Shown here piece after piece: positions 1-4,462 of a DNA stretch of 6,020 nucleotides. Both the position numbers and the translations under genes were made by a program. The DNA comes from Candidatus Delongbacteria bacterium (GTDB lineage: Bacteria; UBA4055), in NCBI GenBank assembly GCA_013139625.1, contig WTAK01000053.1, positions 1-6,020 of the forward strand, read 5' to 3'. A model generated the notes under the pieces. The model did no database searches. It saw only the letters and a list, made by a program, of their open reading frames with translations, and was not told the origin of the DNA. Each line of letters opens with the position of its first letter. The first letter of the stretch is position 1.

Positions 1-1
1 T

Positions 2-613
2 AGTACATTCGGAGATTTCGGCATATTATCATTCAATGGTAATAAGATAATTACTACTTCAAGTGGTGGAATGCTCATATCAAATGATATTGAAAATATC
101 AATAAAGCTAGATTTCTATCTACTCAGGCAAGAGATGATGCACCTCATTATGAACATAGCCACATAGGATATAACTATAGAATGAGTAATATTCTTGCAG
201 GAATAGGAAGAGGTCAATTGCAAATACTTGATCAGAGAGTAGATCAAAAAAGAAAAATATTCGATATGTATTTCCAGGCATTTAAAAATATTGAAGGTAT
301 CGAATTCCAACCTGAACTAGAAAAAAGTTCAGGAAATAGATGGCTAACATCAGTTTATATTGATCCAGTTGTTACAGGAGTTACTAGGGAAGATATAAGG
401 TTAGAATTGCAAAAGCATAACATTGAATCACGACCTCTCTGGAAACCAATGCACTTACAACCTATTTTTAAAGACAGTTCAAATTACTTAAATGGAGTTT
501 CTGAAAAATTATTCAAAGATGGGCTGTGCTTACCTTCTGATACGAACATGACAAAAGAAGATCAAGAGAGAGTGATAGATATTATTAAGAAGGTATTGGT
601 AAGTGGCAAGTAG
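2..613 (+). CDS. DegT/DnrJ/EryC1-family PLP sugar aminotransferase, PglE/EpsN-like (5' partial)
   Basis: The reading frame is open from the window edge to TAG at 611-613, giving about 203 C-terminal residues of a protein normally near 370-390 residues, so the start lies upstream. The first visible residues contain SFNGNKIITTSSGGM. In this family the Lys of the S.NGNK motif (codon 44-46) forms the Schiff base with PLP. Further family hallmarks are HIGYNYRMSN, a Trp-rich stretch (NRWLTS), ESRPLWKPMHLQP near the C-terminus and GLCLPS. These match sugar-nucleotide 4-aminotransferases such as PglE and EpsN, which transfer an amino group from glutamate to C4 of a UDP-4-keto-6-deoxy sugar in the cytoplasm. 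That keto sugar is what the PglF-type enzymes encoded downstream make, so the pairing supports the call. Exact substrate cannot be read from the sequence; a 3-aminotransferase of the WbpE type is the main alternative. Confidence 0.9.
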   Translation, partial: STFGDFGILSFNGNKIITTSSGGMLISNDIENINKARFLSTQARDDAPHYEHSHIGYNYRMSNILAGIGRGQLQILDQRVDQKRKIFDMYFQAFKNIEGIEFQPELEKSSGNRWLTSVYIDPVVTGVTREDIRLELQKHNIESRPLWKPMHLQPIFKDSSNYLNGVSEKLFKDGLCLPSDTNMTKEDQERVIDIIKKVLVSGK

Positions 614-617
614 GGGC

Positions 618-639
618 TGGTACGACAGCTTTTGTACCA
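618..639 (+). other. Hairpin just after the aminotransferase stop
   Basis: TGGTAC at 618-623 is the exact reverse complement of GTACCA at 634-639. The stem extends by one G-T and one A-T pair, leaving a 6-nt loop. It begins 5 nt after the aminotransferase stop codon. There is no T-run directly downstream (the next bases are TAAATATG), so it is not a canonical intrinsic terminator. It could stabilise the mRNA 3' end or act as a weak or factor-assisted terminator. Confidence 0.4.
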
Positions 640-732
640 TAAATATGTTAGTGAATACTATTTTTATTACAAAATCAAATCAAAAAAATATCTAATTTTT
701 AAATATTAGCCTTAAAATCTATTTTTAAAAAG

Positions 733-749
733 TTGGCACGGTTATTGCA
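733..749 (+). promoter_or_regulatory. Sigma-54 (RpoN) -24/-12 promoter
   Basis: The bases TTGGCACG at 733-740, GTTA at 741-744 and TTGCA at 745-749 match the sigma-54 consensus TGGCACG-N4-TTGCA. The invariant GG (735-736) and GC (747-748) are exactly 10 bases apart, the required spacing. With C748 as position -12, transcription should start near G760, about 110 bases before the start codon at 870. In Campylobacterota sigma-54 mainly drives middle and late flagellar genes with the activator FlgR, so this promoter suggests co-regulation with flagella or surface glycosylation. The match is seen directly; the regulon is inferred. Confidence 0.9.
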
Positions 750-787
750 ACTTGGGTTAGGGGTATTAGAAATACTACAAAAAGATT

Positions 788-827
788 GGGTCTGCTTAAT
801 CTCTCCTCCAAAGACATTCGCAGACCC
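788..827 (+). promoter_or_regulatory. Leader hairpin with C/U-rich loop
   Basis: GGGTCTGC at 788-795 is the exact reverse complement of GCAGACCC at 820-827, giving an 8-bp GC-rich stem around a 24-nt loop. The loop carries CTCTCCTC (801-808). The same octamer recurs immediately after the stem at 829-836, in a pyrimidine tract that runs to 838. It lies in the predicted sigma-54 transcript between the start site (about 760) and the first gene. Possible roles are a leader element, a weak attenuator followed by a pyrimidine-rich tail, or the body of a short RNA ending near 838. The sequence alone does not decide among these. Confidence 0.5.
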
Positions 828-869
828 TCTCTCCTCTTAAAGAAATGAAATTAAAATAGCAGGTGTAAA

Positions 870-1328
870 ATGAGAAAGAAACTAGAACTATTCAATATAA
901 GAACATTAGATGTATTTTCAATAATACTTCTTACGATCGTAACTTACTTTTCATCTGCGACTGTACTTGGTATTTCACTAAGCGTAAAAAACTTATCATT
1001 GATATTGATTACACGGTTATTCCTTTCATTGATTATATTTAACGATCACGAACTATCATGGTCAAGATCAACATCAAGGTCTTATCTTACCAAGGCAACA
1101 ATAGGAATTGTAGCTTTTACATTATATGCACCAGTATTATTTGCAACTCTTCTTCATCCTATTGCTGCTATCAATACTCTAGCCTTAGAACTTGGGTTTT
1201 ATTTATCTATACAGATAACTCTGATGTATTCATATAAGCATATTATTAAGATAAGTGAGACACAGAAAGAAGTGAAGATAGCTCCATTTGGTGTGGGAAA
1301 ACCTATGATGGGGAATTCTCTAAAGTAA
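870..1328 (+). CDS. Stand-alone membrane domain of a PglF/WbpM-type dehydratase (truncated paralogue)
   Basis: This 152-residue ORF aligns without gaps to the first ~130 residues of the dehydratases starting at 1343 and 4463. Shared anchors at identical positions include ND at residues 58-59, LSWS at 62-65 and YAP at 86-88. Four hydrophobic segments (roughly 14-34, 42-57, 75-95 and 99-121) predict a four-helix inner-membrane domain. The ORF reaches the first Rossmann strand, where F140-G141-V142-G143 matches FGAG of the next copy, but the motif then breaks down and a stop follows at codon 153. Both nucleotide-binding domains and the catalytic residues are absent, so it cannot be a dehydratase. 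A modest AGG (861-863) precedes the ATG. It is the first gene behind the sigma-54 promoter and ends 14 bases before the next gene. It is either a decayed duplicate or a retained membrane-only protein; the intact frame leaves both open. Confidence 0.75.
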   Translation: MRKKLELFNIRTLDVFSIILLTIVTYFSSATVLGISLSVKNLSLILITRLFLSLIIFNDHELSWSRSTSRSYLTKATIGIVAFTLYAPVLFATLLHPIAAINTLALELGFYLSIQITLMYSYKHIIKISETQKEVKIAPFGVGKPMMGNSLK

Positions 1329-2540
1329 AATGGTAAATAAAAATGATTAAACAATTAAAATTTTTGGATAAAAGAATACTGGGCGTGTTTGCGTTATTGA
1401 TGTTAAGCTTTTTTAGCTACTTTTCATCAGTGACAATTCTTGATTTGCCTATTCATCTAAATCATTTGCTGTTTATAGTAGCGTTAAGAACCTTCTTCTC
1501 TTACACGATACTTAATGATTATAAATTATCTTGGTCTTTAGCAACGACAAGGTCATTTCTACTGAAAACTATAATTGGGGTTTTAGCTTTTATCTTATAT
1601 GCTCCGGTATTCTTTACTATCTTTGCCCATCCTCACAGAATTATCAATATGCTTGTTCTGGAACTACTGTTTTTTCTATTCTTCCAAAACACAACGATGT
1701 GCTTATACAGACATATGTTGGCAAGAAGTAATCCAAAGAAGAAGAAAAATGTTGTTATTTTTGGAGCCGGAAGAGCAGGCTTGAAAATAATGAACGAATT
1801 TGAAAGTTCCGAATATAAAGTACAAAATTTTATTGATGATAATACAATGCTTCAGCAGAGATCTATTGATGGAATTAACGTTGTATCTAAGGCAAAATTT
1901 ATAAGTTTGGTAAAATCAAGTAAGGCATTGAACAATGATCTTTTAGTTATTGCAATTCCATCACTTGATGACAGAAGAAAGATCAAATCTTTATACGAGG
2001 AATTAAATCCGTATTTTAAAGAAATTAAAATTTTACCTTCAATTGACAAAATATTGCAGAATAAAAGTTTTTTTACTCAATTAAAAGAAGTTGATGTAAA
2101 AGATCTACTTGCTAGAAATCCAAAGGATCTTGATGAAGAGCAAATTGGATCGTTCATAAAGGGAAAAACAGTTTTAGTAACAGGTGCGGGTGGTAGTATT
2201 GGTAGTGAGATCTGTCAGCAATGCTGTAATTATGATGCAGGGCAGGTAATCATGGTAGATCACTCTGAATATAACTTATATACTATCAAACGAACAGCTT
2301 GAATGTCATAACACAGTTCCTGTTTTACAATCAGTACTGGATGTTGAAAATCTGGAAAAAACATTTAAGAAATATAAGCCAGATATTGTAATTCATGCAG
2401 CTGCGTATAAGCATGTTCCTATGGTTGAATATAACAAGACTGAAGGGATCAAAAATAATGTTTTAGGTACCAAAAATTGTATTGATGTTGCAATTAAGTA
2501 TCATGTCAAAAAATTCGTTCTTATATCAACAGATAAAGCT

Positions 2541-2564
2541 GTTAGACCTACAAATGTTATGGGA
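2541..2564 (+). repeat. 24-bp exact direct repeat shared by the two long dehydratase genes (first copy)
   Basis: The segment coding for VRPTNVMG in the catalytic domain is identical to 5657-5680. A second exact match of 20 bases lies at 2658-2677 and 5774-5793. These are the most conserved patches of the duplicated genes, about 3.1 kb apart in direct orientation, and are potential sites for homologous recombination between the paralogues. Confidence 0.8.
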
Positions 2565-3161
2565 GCTACAAAAAGAATAGCTGAACTTTATGCTCAGAAT
2601 TCAAATTGGAATGGTACTGAAATTACTGCTGTAAGATTCGGAAATGTTCTTGGTTCTTCAGGATCGGTAATACCAAAATTCAAAAAGCAGATTGCTGAAG
2701 GTGGTCCTATAACTATCACTCACCCTGATATTACAAGATATTTTATGTTAATACCCGAAGCATGTCAATTAGTTCTTCAGGCAGCATCTATTGGAAAAGG
2801 AGGAGATATTTTAATACTGGACATGGGAGAATCTGTGAAAATAGTTGATCTGGCAAAAAACATGATCAAACTTTCAGGTAATAATGATATTGATATTAAA
2901 TTTACAGGATTAAGACCAGGCGAAAAATTATATGAAGAGCTGTTGATAAATGAAAGTGATAAAATGACAGAATATAATTCTATCGCAATAGCTAAAGCTC
3001 ATAAATACGATCTAAAGAAATTACAAATGGATATCAGTGCATTATTGAAATGTGAAGATAAACTTTCAAAAATAAAAGATATTGTACCTGAATTCATGCA
3101 TGCCGATTTAAAGAAAAAAGAAAAAAGAAACTATGTTATAAAGCCTTCTTTTACATCTCCA

Positions 3162-3224
3162 ATAGTGACGGAAGGTATAGTAGAGCACCCTCAAATAGTT
3201 ACAGAAGGTATAGAGCACCCTCAA
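3162..3224 (+). repeat. Tandem in-frame repeat in the C-terminal tail of the frameshifted dehydratase
   Basis: Two adjacent units encode IVTEGIVEHPQ (3162-3194, 33 bases) and IVTEGIEHPQ (3195-3224, 30 bases), followed by the start of a third (II). They differ by one codon and a few substitutions, including synonymous ones. They fall in a tail of about 40 residues beyond where Campylobacter PglF ends, just after a Lys-rich stretch. Slippage or unequal crossing-over would change copy number in frame. Confidence 0.8.
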
Positions 3225-3356
3225 ATAATTCCTGCGATGGCATATCGTGAAAAAGTAACTATAATCTAGTAAGTGTCCGAAATCATTTTACGGGCGTATT
3301 TCTATTACGCCTACTTTCCTCAAAAAATAAATATATGCATATTGCGATAAAAAATG

Positions 3357-3392
3357 TTATATTATCTCAAATCAAACAGTGAGATAATATAA
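3357..3392 (+). promoter_or_regulatory. Perfect 13-bp inverted repeat overlapping a -10 box
   Basis: TTATATTATCTCA at 3357-3369 is the exact reverse complement of TGAGATAATATAA at 3380-3392, with a 10-base spacer. The right arm overlaps TATAAT (3388-3393), a consensus -10 box that would place the start near 3400, just before the ribosome binding site. This fits an operator for a dimeric repressor. A T-run at 3397-3401 follows four bases after the -10 box, so an intrinsic terminator with an AT-rich stem is the alternative. Campylobacterota promoters often lack a clear -35, and none is visible here. Confidence 0.55.
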
Positions 3393-3401
3393 TATCTTTT
3401 T

Positions 3402-3410
3402 AAGGAAGGA
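3402..3410 (+). promoter_or_regulatory. Strong ribosome binding site for the oxidoreductase
   Basis: AAGGAAGGA lies 5 bases before the ATG at 3416. It is the strongest Shine-Dalgarno in the window and fixes the start of the Gfo/Idh/MocA gene. Confidence 0.8.
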
Positions 3411-3415
3411 ATATA

Positions 3416-4447
3416 ATGAAAAATATCAAATTCGGTTTAGTCGGTTGTGGAAGAATATCAAAAAATCATTTTAAATCAATCGCAGAAATACCTGACGCAG
3501 AGATAATTGCCTGCTGTGACAAGGTAGAAAAAAGAGCTGTTGCATCTGCTAAAGAATATAATATTAAAAAGCATTATAATAATTATACTGAAATGCTAGA
3601 AAATGAAAAACTAGACGGAGTTCTTATCTGTACTCCGAGTGGTTTACACCCAGCGATGGGAATAGAAGCTGCCAATAAAGGTTATCACGTAGTAACTGAA
3701 AAACCAATGGCAATTGATCTTGAATCTGCCGATGCTCTTGTAAAAGCTTGTGATGATAATGATGTTAGGTTATTCGTAGTAAAGCAGAATAGATTAAATA
3801 CGACTATGCAATTACTGAAAAAAGCTATTGATAAAGGTAGATTTGGAAAAATATTCATGGTTCAATCCAATGTAATGTGGCAGAGACCTCAAGATTATTA
3901 TGATCTTGCAAAATGGAGAGGTACCTGGGAATTTGACGGTGGGGCATTTATGAACCAGGCAAGTCACTACATAGATTCTCTATACTGGATGATCGGAGAG
4001 GTAGAATCGGTAATGGCTGAAACTGCTACGATGGAAAGAAAGATCGAAGCTGAAGACACCGGAAGTGCAATTTTAAAATTTCGTAACGGTGTTATCGGTA
4101 CTATCAATGTTACAATGCTGACTTATCCAAAGAACTTTGAAGGCTCGATCACTATACTTGGTGAAAAAGGTACTGTGAAAATAGGTGGAATTGCTATAAA
4201 TAAGATCGAAAAATGGGAATTTTCTGAGTATGATGATGATGATAAGTTAGTTGAAGAATCTAACTACGAACCTAAGAGTGTTTATGGCTTTGGTCATTTA
4301 CCTTATTATATGAATGTGGTAGAGTCATTACTGGGTGAGACAGAGCCTGAAACAGATGGTCGCTGTGGAAGAAAATCACTCGAGATCATCAAAGCGATCT
4401 ATGAATCCGCACGACTTGGAAAGAAGATTTCTCTTCCTTTGAAATAA
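3416..4447 (+). CDS. Gfo/Idh/MocA-family sugar-nucleotide dehydrogenase, WlbA/WbpB-like
   Basis: A complete 343-residue protein. The N-terminus is an NAD(P)-binding Rossmann fold with GLVGCGRIS (G10-C11-G12), then CTPSGLHP at about 72-79 and the family signature EKP at 95-97, whose Lys96 is the expected catalytic residue. The C-terminal domain carries QNRLN (124-128), WRGTWEFDGGAFMNQ (167-181) and SHYID (183-187), with His184 a probable catalytic acid/base. QNR.N plus WRGTW..DGG is characteristic, from memory, of WlbA-type enzymes, which oxidise C3 of UDP-N-acetylglucosaminuronic acid ahead of a 3-aminotransferase. The protein looks cytoplasmic, with no signal peptide. It has a strong ribosome binding site and is followed after only 15 bases by another PglF-type gene, so the two should be co-transcribed. 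The family call is firm. The substrate is inferred, because this superfamily is broad and no UDP-GlcNAc 6-dehydrogenase (WbpA) is visible. Confidence 0.88.
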   Translation: MKNIKFGLVGCGRISKNHFKSIAEIPDAEIIACCDKVEKRAVASAKEYNIKKHYNNYTEMLENEKLDGVLICTPSGLHPAMGIEAANKGYHVVTEKPMAIDLESADALVKACDDNDVRLFVVKQNRLNTTMQLLKKAIDKGRFGKIFMVQSNVMWQRPQDYYDLAKWRGTWEFDGGAFMNQASHYIDSLYWMIGEVESVMAETATMERKIEAEDTGSAILKFRNGVIGTINVTMLTYPKNFEGSITILGEKGTVKIGGIAINKIEKWEFSEYDDDDKLVEESNYEPKSVYGFGHLPYYMNVVESLLGETEPETDGRCGRKSLEIIKAIYESARLGKKISLPLK

Positions 4448-4462
4448 TAAAGGATATCATAA

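Larger units (their letters stand above)
614..869 (+). other. Non-coding gap with sigma-54 promoter and structured leader
   Basis: No credible ORF lies in these 256 bases. From 640 to about 732 the DNA is very AT-rich, with many A and T runs and a small CTAAT/ATTAG inverted repeat (692-696 and 705-709). Such sequence is typical of an upstream promoter region, but no enhancer-binding site can be named. The second half holds the sigma-54 promoter and the leader hairpins listed separately. The gap separates the aminotransferase from the dehydratase cluster and marks a likely transcription-unit boundary. Confidence 0.7.
1343..3269 (+). pseudogene. pglF: PglF-type UDP-GlcNAc 4,6-dehydratase, interrupted by a +1 frameshift
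   Basis: Read with one correction this encodes 641 residues, close to PglF (about 590) and WbpM (about 665). The order is: four membrane helices (about 13-122); a first Rossmann domain with GAGRAG at 141-146; the linker LLARNPKDLD at 255-264; and a catalytic SDR domain with GAGGSIG at 281-287. After the break come HAAAYKHVP, STDKA, then Met406 and Lys410 in place of the usual SDR Tyr-x3-Lys (corrected numbering). Met for Tyr marks the PglF/WbpM/CapD branch, which dehydrates UDP-GlcNAc to UDP-4-keto-6-deoxy-GlcNAc, rather than PseB. The first frame stops at 2300-2302 after residue 319; the second is open from 2292 to TAG at 3267-3269. One extra A in the AAA at 2288-2290 explains it, since removing it restores TIN-EQL, matching TIN-EEL in the copy at 4463. 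No strong Shine-Dalgarno precedes the ATG, so translation may be coupled to the upstream ORF. The break could be a real mutation or a sequencing error. Confidence 0.88.
3270..3415 (+). other. Intergenic region with three inverted repeats
   Basis: The 146 bases between the frameshifted dehydratase and the oxidoreductase contain no ORF. They hold GGCGTA/TACGCC (3293-3298 and 3306-3311, 7-base loop), a perfect 10-bp palindrome ATATGCATAT (3333-3342), and the 13-bp inverted repeat described separately. The first hairpin is followed only by the pyrimidine-rich ACTTTCCT, so it would be a weak terminator at best. The length and structure suggest a separate transcription start for the downstream genes. 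Confidence 0.55.

Noticed and set aside
116..310. 64-codon ORF on the minus strand inside the aminotransferase
   Set aside because: It is antisense to a strongly conserved coding frame and has no recognisable domain. Chance open frames are common in AT-rich DNA.
618..639. Intrinsic terminator after the aminotransferase
   Set aside because: The stem is real but no T-run follows it, so it is listed as a hairpin only.
692..709. CTAAT/ATTAG inverted repeat as an enhancer-binding site for the sigma-54 promoter
   Set aside because: Five base pairs in very AT-rich DNA is within chance, and it lies closer to the promoter than typical activator sites.
1531..1784. Two short plus-strand ORFs in alternative frames within the second dehydratase
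   Set aside because: Both are shadows of the membrane-domain frame, which aligns codon for codon with the two paralogues.
1852..2049. 65-codon ORF on the minus strand inside the second dehydratase
   Set aside because: It overlaps the conserved linker region of the dehydratase in antisense and shows no independent features.
2285..2302. Programmed +1 frameshift restoring the full dehydratase
   Set aside because: Reaching the downstream frame would require skipping the C after AAA. No recognised slippery heptamer, upstream Shine-Dalgarno-like stimulator or obvious downstream structure is visible. A plain indel is simpler.
2421..3269. A separate 282-residue dehydratase starting at ATG 2421
   Set aside because: The same frame is open back to 2292 and continues the homology to the 5' half. 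It lacks the first part of the catalytic Rossmann fold, and the ATG is an internal Met in HVPMVEY. It is the 3' part of the frameshifted gene.
3293..3320. Rho-independent terminator after the second dehydratase
   Set aside because: A 6-bp stem followed by ACTTTCCT lacks the continuous T-run expected. Only weak termination could be argued.
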